Assembly: GCF_000002425.4 (NCBI RefSeq)
Contig: NC_037274.1
Coordinates: 15,043,517-15,107,516, forward strand
Direction: 5' to 3'
Length of the DNA: 64,000 nucleotides
DNA from: Physcomitrium patens
Taxonomy: Eukaryota > Streptophyta > Bryopsida > Funariales > Funariaceae
Notes under the pieces: model-generated
Database searches by the model: none
What the model saw: the letters and a program-made list of their open reading frames with translations, nothing else
Told to the model about the DNA's origin: nothing
Part shown: positions 13,879 through 24,604 of the stretch, piece by piece
Position numbering within the stretch: position 1 is the stretch's first letter
How the letters are laid out: each line of letters begins with the position of its first letter
Translations under genes and position numbers: made by a program

Positions 13879-13882
13879 TTTT
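13879..13882 (+). terminator. Pol III terminator-like TTTT, copy 1
   Basis: First T4 tract after the tRNA pair, 12 bp beyond tRNA-Phe. There is no T4 in the 3-bp spacer between the two tRNAs. T4 alone is a modest plant Pol III terminator. Confidence 0.6.
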
Positions 13883-14394
13883 GTATTCCCTCTTTGCGCC
13901 ATCCCGCACGCGCACATGCCTTCCTCGCCCACAACATCACCGCACCCTGGCACAGCGGAGGTTGAGGTTGCCCCTCCCCGCTCCCCACTCCCCACTCTGC
14001 TCGTGTACCTCACTTCACCCTCCTCCGCGCCTCAGCATACTCTCCCACTGCTACGCTTACTTTTCCCACCCCAACATGGACCATCACACAAACCATCCAT
14101 GGCATTCCAAATCTCTCTTACCAACCACATCACTCCTCCTTCCATTCCTCTCCTATCCCTCCCATCCAAACACCACCCTCTACACCCACTTCCTCCAAGC
14201 TTCCAACACTCATCATGGCAATGGCCTCCTCTACCCATCTTCCCATAACAAACATATTGTATACATCTCACCTCCATCAAATGAAAAAAACAAAAATCTC
14301 CAAGATGTCAATGGGCTCTCAAATGGATGTATTAAGTTCACATTAAGAACATTTTCTAGAGATCTTTGAAGCAAATCCCATTCAAAAAAACTAA

Positions 14395-14800
14395 AAAATC
14401 ACTTGAAGATAATATAGTGTTAAACTAGATTAGCTATTGCTAAAGACAAGAAGATTAAAAAGTCTTGAAACAAGACTAAAGACTACAAAAGAATTGATAG
14501 GAGTAAAGAATGCTTCACTCTTGCCTCTTTATACACTCTTAACTAAGAGCAATGTGGTAGTGTCATATAGAACCTCCAAAACATGTTGACTTTGCAAGAT
14601 ACATATTTTAACTTACAAGGCAAGTTTTTTATATATATGCTACATAATTAGCTTATTTTCTAAATTAACTAAATATTGTTAAGTTATTTATGAAGTTTTT
14701 AGCCTATAAATCAATTATAAATACATATAAAGTCAAAGCAACATCTACAAAGCTTTTTTAAGAAAAAAATTATAAATAGAAATATTTTTATTTTATTCTA
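14395..14800 (-). repeat. Family-L LTR copy 2 (likely 3' LTR of C)
   Basis: Reverse-complement similarity to window positions about 1-420. The inverted repeat next to the promoter is degraded but still visible near 14497-14525. Its place downstream of the C chromodomain fits a 3' LTR. Outer edges cannot be fixed because no clear TG/CA ends remain. Confidence 0.6.
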
Positions 14801-14827
14801 TCTAATAATATGAATAAATATTTAAAT

Positions 14828-15035
14828 AAATATGCATATCTGTGAAATTATCTTCCTTTCTAGAGATGAGTTCTTTGAGAAGCAGTCATCATATGTTGAA
14901 AAAATCCAAGATGTAAAAAATATAATTATGTGGCAAATATGCATATCTGTGACATTATCTTCCTTTCTAGAGATGAGTTCTATGAAAAGTGGTCATCATA
15001 TGTTGAAAAAAATCTAAGATGTGGCAAATTATATT
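14828..15035. repeat. Tandem duplication, 107-bp unit
   Basis: Two direct copies starting AAATATGCATATCTGTGA at 14828 and 14935, differing at a small number of positions. The repeat lies between the LTR and the post-pol region of chromovirus C. It looks like a local replication or repair duplication. Confidence 0.9.
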
Positions 15036-18000
15036 TGTCACATACTTTGATTTTTGTTCTCTTCAAAGATAGTTGATAGGTCCTTTTAGCCATTGATAGT
15101 GTCCCATGTCATGACACAAAGACCTCTTTGTTACTTGATTGTTATTCAGGTCTTTGTAATTACTTTCAAATAAAATATTTGAAATACCATTTGGAGTTGT
15201 TTTGACTTTTAATGAAATGACTAACATCAAGAGTCTCTTCTAAAGTTGTGCTACCAAATAAAGAGTATCTTACCATCTATTTGAGAAAAGATGTGTCATT
15301 CTTGAACATCTTTATCTTGATTATGTAGTCTTCAAAGTTGTGATAATTGCAATATTTTATCCGATATGTCAACAAGTGATAGCTCTTGAATTAAATTTAC
15401 TAGTTTTTGATTTTTCATCTTTTTAGTATCACAAATACAAAAAAGTATCAAACAAAAGTAGAAGGTAGAATGCTATCTTTTCAATATCTTATTTCTATTC
15501 TTTGTCTTGATTTTAATGTATGTCGTCAATGATAAACTTAAATTTTCTTTGTTACATTTATAAGATTCTTTGTGGACTCCAAATACAACTATTAGCAACC
15601 TATTACATGGTATCCTTCAACGTCTTTAAGGTTTAGGTGGCTCTACATCTCGGATTATCTCCACAAGCTATTTGGTTGAGATGGTATGACCAACAAGGTA
15701 TCTATCTCTTGGCTATCTATATCACATAAAGTATACAAGACTAAAAGAATATAAACAAACTATAGTTCTAAATTCAAACTATTGACTTATACAATTTTAA
15801 ACATTTGAAAAAATTGCCTCTTCAGAGGCTGCCTCATCTCCTTCTCTATGAGGCCAAGAATTAAGAATCTTCATGGTGAAGCCATCTTATTAAGCTAATG
15901 TTTCTCATTTTGTAGCTTTTGATTTGGATGACTGTCGTTGATAGAACTTTTGAACCTCCATTTGTGTATTTACAAGGTTGCCAATTAATTTCTATATGCA
16001 ATCATTGATATCATATCCGCACCAATAGACTAGATATTCAAGCCTTCCATGTCTTATCCTTGAATCTAACATCTCTTCTACCTCAAATTCAACATGATCA
16101 TTAATTTCAACTATAAGAAGTAGTGGTTGTCTTTGACTTGGTATGTTTGATTCTTTATACTTTTTCAAAATAAAACATGAAAGATATGATGAATCTTCAT
16201 GGATGAATGTAACTTCAAGCAATAAGTTACATCTTTGATTTATTTCTGAATCACAAATGGTCCCAAGTTTTAGTGGTTCAACTTATCACATGGCCTGTTG
16301 GTTTTTATATTGCATCAAAGAAGCCACATTTTGTCACCAACTTAGAACACAAGATATTCCTTCCTCAATTTATCCGCCACTACCTCATAACATTGTAGAG
16401 TCCTTTCTATGTGAGTCTTCATGGTTGCTTGAAGTTCAGCCATTTTCATAGTAAAGTTTTGTGTTGTTAGATTTGTCGACTTTGAAGGCTCTATCATATC
16501 CAACTTTAGATGATGATCATAGTTTGAGTATAATGGCATTTGTTGCATAGATGCATGGATTGTCTTATTATATGTAAAGTCCACTGATGACAAGTAAGAA
16601 GTCTAGTTGTCTTGTTGATAGTTGATGGTGCACTTCAAATATTGCTCAAGAATTTGATTGATCTACTCTGTTTGGCCATCAATTTGAAGGTAGAAGGTAA
16701 AAGATAGGTTGATTTCAACCTTAAGAATTTCATAGAGTGCCATCCAAAACCTTGATAGAAATTGTCGCCTATAATCTGACCCAATGTCATTTGGCTACTT
16801 GTGATAACAATAGATATTATCAATAAAGAATCTTGTCGTCTCTTTACCAATAATTGACTTCTTGCAAGGTATAAAATGTGCCATCTTGGTCAATCAATCA
16901 ATAACTATGAAGATAGTATCAAACGAGCTAGATAGTAGAAGATCTCTAATAAAATCCATAGACATAGATGACCATGGTTGTCTTAGAATAGGAAGGGATT
17001 GAAGAGGTCTATATAGCCGGTGTCAAGGATTGTTTGACCTTGAATAAATATCACATAATAATATAAATTTTTTAACGTCCTTCCACATTTTAGGCCACCA
17101 AAAGTCTTTAGATAGAAGTTCCAATGTCTTATTAAATCCAAAATATCTGACTACAGGGAAATCATGGCATATTTGAAGAATACACAAGCGAGTTGATCCT
17201 TTAAGAATGAACAAACGTTCTTTAAAGAACAAGAGATTGTCTTCATACTTGAATTTAGAAGATTCTTCAGGAAGGTTATTGGCAAGACGCTTGATATTAA
17301 AAACAAGTGTTTGAGGCTTTATGAACTTAATTAAAAAATGATAAATCCATAGGTATTGATACATTGGTTGCTCAAAGATGAAATTACTCAAGCTATAAGA
17401 AGGTTGTCTATTGTTGATCATATGTTACCTTGCCTTCTTTTGGTTCAAGATAGTAATATCTTGTTAATACATTTGATAATCTTTGTTAGCACTCACATTG
17501 ATACATGATGCAAAAATCAAATTATGATAAAGATATACTCCAACGCATTTAGCAACGATTCATGACTTGAACTAATATGAAGAATTCAAGATTTTTGTGA
17601 TCAATGTAGATAATGACCTGGTGAGTAGTACCTTCAACAAACTAGTACCATTTTTGAAAATAATCTATGATAGCAAGTAGCTCTTTATGATGGATTTTGT
17701 AGTTGATCTTCATCACTGAGAATTTTCTAGAATAGAATGTAATTGAGTGAAGTTTGTTAATTTTTTCATATTATAATAAGATTGCTTCAAATACAAAGTC
17801 TAAGGCATCGGTCTTCAGAAAATAGGGCTTATTAAAATCTAGATGTATCAAAGTTCGAGCTATTGTGAAAATATCTTTTAAGCTTTGAAAAGCTTTCTTT
17901 GCTTTGAGGCCCCTATCTAAATTGTTCTTGTATGTCAACCACATATATGGAGCAATGATCTTGGAGTAATTCCTAACAAAAATCCTGTAGAAGTTTGGAA

Positions 18001-20346
18001 ATCCAAGAAAGTATTAGACATCATATATAGTTTTGGACTTTGCCTAATTGATGATTGTCTGTATCTTCTTTGGATCCATAAAAGACCTTTGTTGGAAATA
18101 ATATATCCAACAAATTTGACTTGAGGTGCATGAAATATACATTTTTTTAGTTTTATATGTAGCCCACTACTTTATGGCTTTTCCAACTTAAGGTGGATGT
18201 ATTTTTTGTGATCTTTTAGATTCTTAGAAAAGTTTAGAATATCATCCAAATAGATCACAACAAAGTCGTTGAAATGCTCGCAAAATATATCATTTATTAA
18301 ATATTGGAATATGATTGGTGCATTGCTAAGTCCAAAAGGTATGACATTGTATTCAAAATGTCTATACGTGGTGCAAAATATTATCTTCTATTCAGCTCCT
18401 TCTTTAATGCATAACAAATTATACGTGCCTCGTAGATCAATCTTTGTAAAGATCTTTGCTTGACTAAGTTGAACAAGAAGTTTGGATATCAATAACAATG
18501 GATATCAATTCTTTATTATGATTTTATGAAAACTGCAATAAACAACACACATCCATAAAGATCCAACTTTCTTCTTCACAAATAATATTGGAGCAGCAGT
18601 TGGTGACTTAGAATTTTGAATAAAATTCTTAGCTAGATTTTTATCAATGTACTCCTTTAAAGTTATAAGATCATTCTAGAATAAATTGTAGATGGATCTA
18701 AATGGTGGTTGAGCACCTTCTTGAAGGTCAATTGTACAATCATAAGGGTGATGCTTTGATAGGATGTCAGTGTTTTTTTTTTCAAATACATTTGTAAAAT
18801 TCTTACATGCCTTTAAAATTGTTGTAGTAATAACCACAAGTTTTGATCATGGATTTACGTAGATAATAAACATAGTACCATATTTGATTGCTTTGACAAA
18901 TGCTTTAGCTTTAACAAATAAATCTTATTTAAGTTTTGGCTTGTCGGGTATTAAAAGCTTTTTCATAGATCTAAGGATTTTATGATCTACTAGAGGAAAT
19001 TCTAACTTTTGTGATATCCAATCTATCTATGGATTGTATTTTTTAAGCTATGAGAGTCCTAAAATAACCAGACTTAATGATGATCTAATGATGTTGAATA
19101 CTACTTAGTTGCTATGGTTTTTAAAGATTATTTTTAATAGAATCATTTTATGAGTGACATCTCCAAAGGATAAAGGTTGACCATCTATTACTTTTACATA
19201 TACAGCTTTGGATTTTTTGATCATATAGATTTTGTGTAATTTAGAAAATTCTTTGTCAATAAAACATGCAAAGGCTTCCAAGTCAAATAATGCATGACAA
19301 TCTAGTTTTGTAACTCCTTATTGTACAAGTATAGTAAAACAACGAGAAGGACTGGTAGAAAGTATAGGACCTTTTTTGGTTTGTGGTAGTGAAGAATCTA
19401 ACTGCATGGTCCCTACTATGGCTACACGTTCTTATTTTTTTACAAAGCTTTTAATGATATGGCTCCACTCTTCATTTAATATATACGCTTACATTTCTTT
19501 GAACAATTATCAACCTTGTGGCTAGATTTTCCACAATATAAATATAGACCAAGTTTCTTTTGATACTTTTTTTCTTACTTAGAAAGAAGTTTGAAATGAA
19601 CTGCATCAATCTGCATATCTTTTACTTCCAAATATTCATTAGCATTTGATAATAAAGAAACTATAGAATAATTGATGTATACGAGTGGCATAATTAAAGA
19701 ATTTTTATCTTTTCATCGTTGAAATAAATGGTTATCATACTTCACAACTTAATTAATGGCTTCATTGAGTATTTAAAGATCTGACATAGACAACAATAAG
19801 TCCTTGAAATCATCTCTTAATCCCTAATGAAATTGGCTCATGAATGCATTTTTTTCCAATTTATATTACATACTAATTATCAAAAATCTCAAGCATACAT
19901 TGATATTGAATGTGTTCCTTGTCAAAGGCTTTGAATTTTAGTTGTTGAAGAATAAACCTTATCATATTCACCAAATGCTTCTGTAAATGCTACCAAAAAT
20001 ACTTCAAAATTTTGTAATATTAGAGATTTGTTTTCAAATAATGGAGGAAATCAAGATAAAGCTTGACAAGAGAGCAAGGTTTCTACGAAACCAATACAAG
20101 ATACTTTAGTAGAATGTCATTGAGGTTGTAGCATCATAATTAATCGTACTTAGTTTATAAAGCTATAAAATTTTGAACGAGTTCTATCAAACTTTTTTGG
20201 AAGGCTGATCCTTGGTTCTTTTGCTATTATTGTTATCAAATTATTCTCTTGAATGGATGCACCTTCCATACTTGTTGAAGCTGATATAGTCATTTAAGAA
20301 TTTGGAACCTCTATTGCCATTTGATATAGTGGTTGAGGCTTTCTAG

Positions 20347-20870
20347 TGTCGTATTATAATTGCTTATAATATATAAAAATTACTTAGAACATATATAATA
20401 TGTTCATAAATCTTGGTGTATGTTAGAATGATTAATAGATTAATATAAAGAGAGTGGATATAAGAAACTTTATTTTAAATTTTATCTATTTTAATTAATA
20501 CATTTAAAAAATTATACGACCTAAATATTTAGTATAAAGCCTTGAGAGGAGATTAGAGCCTAAAGATGAAAATCTAAACTAGTAGGAGGCTTATTGGGAA
20601 GAATGAAAGTAAGGTATGGTCGAATGAAGGCAACGAATGAGGATCTTCATTCCTATTGGTCAAAGGCCATGTCTATTGGACTTTAAAGAGGTTGCCTAAG
20701 GCCCTATTATGGATTAGGATTTCTCTTTTGAGGTCATTTGACCTTTGGAGGCTAGGATCAGCAAGTTTAGGTTTTTGGATAGGCATTAGGTACAAATTTT
20801 GTATCATTTGGAGTTTTTATGAAGGATTTATTGGTACTCAAAGTTAAGGTGTCAATTTCATATCTATTAT
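20347..20870 (+). repeat. R repeat, plus-oriented copy (LTR-like)
   Basis: Begins TGTCGTATTATAATTGCTTA and is homologous to the start of the complete R copy at 39623. It interrupts the gag region of chromovirus C. The right edge is approximate; an oppositely oriented R segment follows. Confidence 0.7.
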
Positions 20871-20879
20871 CAAATTGTA

Positions 20880-21450
20880 CAAGATATAGCTCAAAACACA
20901 ACTATTAGCAATTTGGATCACTTACAACTCCTTAGATTTCAAATGATGACTTCTACTTTTAATATCTTCTTTCATCTAACTTAGAATTCATCAAGTAATA
21001 TACATAAAGTATAGCCAAGAAAGTGCTGTCTTCAATCCTAGTCACCAATCCTTAGTCGCTTTCCATACACATGCATTATATCCAAAAGAGTGATAGTAAG
21101 TAGAAAATCAACATTTCAACTTTGAGCGCCCATATCTCTTTCATATAAATTCCAAATCAAACAAAATTTATACCAAAATTATAGCAAAAAATCTAAACTT
21201 ATTGACTCTAGCTTTTAAATCTTAAATGCCTCCGAAAAACTAACCCTAATCTCTAATATGGCCTGAGGCAGCTTCCTTGAAGTCCATTGGTTATGATTTT
21301 TTACCAATAGGGATGGAGATTTTCATCATCTTTCTCCATTCATCTATATAGATGTCCTAAACTTTCTTTTTGCTACCAAAACCCTTCTCCAATCTTTTTT
21401 TTTATAAGATTTACATAATATATGTCCTAAACACCAAATAAAGAAATAAA
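20880..21450 (-). repeat. R repeat, minus-oriented segment
   Basis: The stretch near 21255-21320 is the reverse complement of the R core seen near 20590-20700 and 39870-39970 (the region containing CATTGGTC-like words). The result is two R pieces arranged as an inverted pair. Edges are approximate. Confidence 0.55.
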
Positions 21451-21599
21451 ATAAGATTTTAAGGGTCACCAATATCTAACAAAGGTGACTCTAAATATTT
21501 AAAAATTACTACTAATAAGATCAACTTCAAAGTCACTATGAAAAGAAAATAAAGTTATTTAAATTCTAATAGAAATTCTTTTAAAATATGTCTTTTTTA

Positions 21600-22470
21600 T
21601 AATAAATAATGGCTGAAGAAGTCCATAAGATTGATGACAAGGAGTTTTGGATCTTAGACAAATATCACATGATTGTACAAAGACTTTAACTACCTTCCAT
21701 ATTTGAAGCTACTAAAAATCTCTAGATATTAGTTTTAAAATCTTTTTGTATCCAAAATGTCTAACTGCTAGAAAGTCATGACAAATTCAAAGAACATGTT
21801 ATCATACTTTACCTTGTAGAATGTGTAATCATTCCTTCAAGTAGAATAGATTATTTTTAAACATTAATTTGGAAGTATCATGAGACTTAAAAGAATTATT
21901 CTTAATATCATGAACAAGAAGATGAGAAGATATACTTGATTGAATTTTTTTGACAAAGTTTGAATCAAAAATTAATATTGATTTTATTGATCAAAGATGA
22001 AAATCCTCCGACTTTAAAAAAATTATTCTTTGGTGAACAAAAGCTGCATCTCTTTTTTTTGGTGCACGATAAAAACTTATAGAAAAGATATTTGATAAAC
22101 CTTATTATTTTTTGGATCTATAATTATCTTGAAGTAAAATCTTGATAATGATATACTCTAATGGATTTTGTGATAGTTCAAAACACATGCCAATATGAAG
22201 TACTTGAAGTTCTTGTGTTTCATATACACAATAACATGAATAGAATTGCCTTCTAGATAATGATGCCATTTTTGAAATGAATCCACAATTGCAAGAAGTT
22301 CTTTATTATGGATCTTGTAATTCATTTCAATTGTCCAAAATTTCTTAAATAAAAAGCACCAAGGTGGAGCTTATTATTTGATCCCATTTGTGATAAAACA
22401 ACATCTATAGCAAAGTCCAATGCTTTTATTTTCTTAAAGAATGCTTTACAAAAATCAACAATGTTATGTA
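21600..22470 (-). mobile_element. Old chromovirus fossil B, left part
   Basis: Minus-strand remnants of the integrase zinc-binding region (about 21.65-21.85 kb) and RNase H (about 22.15-22.45 kb), parallel to the corresponding parts of C at 17.0-17.9 kb but more decayed. The same element appears to resume at about 32.15 kb, with an unassigned insert and Tat2 between. Many breaks; very old. Confidence 0.6.
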
Positions 22471-23374
22471 GTGACACAACTATATGGTGAAAAATGAAAA
22501 TATAGATTTTATTCTAAAAGAGCCAAGTAGCAAGGTGTTGTAGAAAAATAAGAATAAATGATAGGAAGATAATAAAAAATTTAATCTTAATGCTGTCTTT
22601 TAAAGAAGGGGCTTCTATTTGCTTTGTAGAGGCATAAATACCTCAAATTAAATAAAATATGATAAGTAATTAATACAGACATATTTAAAAGAAAATTATC
22701 AATGTGTTCAAGTAAAAAATACTTCAAATTATTAAATATTGATACTCAAAGAAAACCAATTGTCAACTTAGATTGAAATCAGATTCCAAAGCACAAAAAT
22801 ACATACCTATGGCAACTTTGGAATTCTTTGGTAGATCAAAGATTGAGATTTGAAAGCAAATAAGCAAAGATATTTTTGAACATTGATTTTATAACAATCA
22901 TAGTAATATTCAATTTTTGGAAGATTTTTAAAATTAATAATATTTTTGATTGGACTAGATTTTAAAAAATAAAATTATGTTCACAAGATTGAGAATTTTT
23001 TAAGTTTTGTATTGTATATATGCATGAATTTTGGGCAGTGTATTGAGGTTCTGCTTATTAGTATGTATAAAGATGATATCAATCAAACAATTAGATCAAA
23101 GTATATGAAGGTATTTCTAGGTTGAAGTCTCAAATTATAGAATTTGAGAGTCAATGATTATTTTTAAGATCTTTAGCTATTTGTTTATTGTGTTGAAGTG
23201 AATTTTTTTTATATAGAATCTAAACTTGATTTTTTATAACTTAAATATATTTTAGAAGTAATTCAATGGTTCAAAAAGAAAATATAGTATAAGAAATTTA
23301 ACATTTAGATTGGAGTATGAGGCTGTTCAACACTCAAGCAAAATTTAGAATTGATCTTCTATTTGGTAAGTATG
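22471..23374. other. Unassigned AT-rich insert, left part
   Basis: This DNA interrupts chromovirus B and is itself interrupted by Tat2; its other part is 31661-32149. No coding motif or clear terminal repeats are seen. It may be a decayed solo LTR or a non-autonomous element. Confidence 0.4.
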
Positions 23375-23379
23375 ATCTT
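23375..23379. repeat. Target-site duplication of Tat2, left
   Basis: ATCTT, repeated at 31656-31660 directly after the right LTR. Confidence 0.8.
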
Positions 23380-24145
23380 TGTTGTTCTCGTTACATTCAA
23401 GCTTCAGTACACCAAAGCAATTGAACTAATAGAGGTAGGTTCGAACATTGGAAAAGATTGATTATATAAATTGGGTCTATTAGTGTCACAATTGATTGTA
23501 TTTTGGCTATCTAAAATCAAATATCAAACTATAAAACACCAAGGCTTACTACTTCCATCTTAATTCAACCCATAATCCATTCTATGATTATCAATTCAAC
23601 AATACTACTCTCAATCATAATTCTTCATAAGCAAATAATAATAAAAAAAAAGAGGTAGCACGAAGCTTACCTGACTTATGACTCTCACAGTCTAGCCCTC
23701 GGCTTACGACTCTCAATTTGGCTCTCGAATTATGACTCTGAGTCCCGCTCTTGGCTTACAACTCTCAATCTCATTCTTGACTTACGACTCTCAATCTCGC
23801 TCTTGGCTTACGACTCTCATAGTCTAATTCTTGGCTTACAACTCTCAGTCTCACTCTTGACTTATGACTCTCAGTCTTGCTCTCGGCTTACGACTCTCAC
23901 TGTTTGGCTCTCGACTTATGACTCTCAGTCTGGCTTTGATCACTCTTTCTTCAACCTATTTATGCTACCAAAAAGATGATCCGTCGGCCAACGGATTTCA
24001 AAGGTTATATCCCTTTGAATTGTTAACTATTTATTCCACTGACAATCTACTATTACCAACTAAATTGCCTAACCATCAGTCTAATTTTCAAGGTTGTGAA
24101 TAACCAACCAGTAACTTACCACATAGTTTATTTATCTATTCTATA
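23380..24145 (-). repeat. Left (3') LTR of Tat2
   Basis: About 766 bp, paired with 30835-31655. It holds about 10 units of a 26-29-bp minisatellite (23675-23935). Confidence 0.85.
23675..23935. repeat. LTR minisatellite, about 10 units
   Basis: Imperfect tandem units built on a CTCGGCTTACGACTCTCA core. The matching LTR has about 12 units and the related Tat3 LTRs have 1 and 3. Confidence 0.9.
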
Positions 24146-24229
24146 TAGCCCCACTCCTAATTGTGCAGTGTCCTCACAAACATTATTTAGCCTCAACTTA
24201 TAAAGATGTAGCAGCATTGGCTTCTTCAG

Positions 24230-24604
24230 TCAATGGCGTTGGCTTATCACCTTTTGAATTGGTGACCTTCTCTTCTTTACATCTTCGTCATTTGCCTCAG
24301 TGTTCAAGGATTCTCCATTCAAACGTATCGTCAAAACATCATTCAACAAATCCAATTCTCGTACTTGAGACTCACATCGGGTAATTTGGTTGATACATTC
24401 TTCTAACATCTTCTGCCATTCTTCTGTCGGTTTCAAAGGTATCTCCAAAGGTGCTGTCATTGAAACTAGCATATTGGTCTGAACTAAATTATTGGCCTCC
24501 TTTGCTAATGCGGCTAGTTTAATCTGTAACATCGCAACCTCTACTTGTAGCCATTCTTGCCGTTCCTTCCAATCGGTCTCCATCCTTACTTTCTCACACA
24601 CCAT
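24230..24604 (-). CDS. Coiled-coil accessory ORF of Tat2
   Basis: A 124-codon open frame between integrase and the 3' LTR on the element's coding strand. It is rich in E, K, L and Q with heptad-like spacing, both in the first 50 residues (WKERQEWLQVEVAMLQIKLA) and near residues 65-95 (INQITRCESQVRELDLLNDV), so a coiled coil is likely. Tat3 has a counterpart at 42756-42962 (shared pattern QVRELxxxN), and Tat1 has one near 3950-4030. No catalytic motif, signal peptide or membrane segment is seen. Tat-lineage elements are known to carry extra ORFs, but I cannot equate this one with a named protein. The function is unknown; a structural or gag-partner role is a guess. Confidence 0.6.
   Translation of the reverse strand: MVCEKVRMETDWKERQEWLQVEVAMLQIKLAALAKEANNLVQTNMLVSMTAPLEIPLKPTEEWQKMLEECINQITRCESQVRELDLLNDVLTIRLNGESLNTEANDEDVKKRRSPIQKVISQRH

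Larger units (their letters stand above)
12938..14381 (+). repeat. GC-rich duplicated block with tRNA pair, copy 1
   Basis: Direct repeat of 59416-60859, offset exactly 46478. From 12960 to 14381 the only mismatch I find is at 13005 (G here, T in copy 2). At the left edge, 12938-12959, mismatches cluster and the match fades. At the right edge identity stops at 14381, where copy 1 runs into retroelement sequence and copy 2 continues into different DNA. The block holds tRNA-Val and tRNA-Phe, a hairpin GCCCCC/GGGGGC at 12975-12991, and a second one TATTCTTT/AAAGAATA at 13036-13062. Open frames inside are present in several frames at once and look non-coding. Confidence 0.95.
14382..20346 (-). 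mobile_element. Old chromovirus fossil C, 5' end missing
   Basis: Worn Ty3/gypsy chromovirus on the minus strand. Running leftward from 20.3 kb the parts are: gag with a CCHC-like knuckle near 19.5 kb, protease near 19.0-19.3 kb, reverse transcriptase about 17.95-18.7 kb, RNase H about 17.5-17.9 kb, integrase with its zinc-binding region near 17.0-17.3 kb, chromodomain about 15.99-16.12 kb (residues such as LEYLVYWCGYDIND), a relative of the extra post-pol ORF near 15.6-15.8 kb, and a family-L LTR at the far left. Many breaks and heavy AT drift mark it as old. It abuts tRNA block copy 1 and is cut off in gag by R-repeat sequence. Confidence 0.85.

Noticed and set aside
12579-14369. Several long open frames in the GC-rich block (for example plus 13845-14369, minus 13369-13743)
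   Set aside because: Frames are open on both strands at once in high-GC DNA, one overlaps the tRNA genes, compositions are odd (Pro/Ser/His-rich), and no domain is recognisable.
12960-14381. Helitron carrying the tRNA pair
   Set aside because: The GC hairpin near one edge prompted the idea, but no CTRR end follows it at the right distance, no TC start is seen at the other edge, and no A/T insertion site is evident.
23675-23935. CRISPR-like array
   Set aside because: Units are imperfect tandem repeats without unique spacers, lie inside plant LTRs and vary in number between LTR partners.
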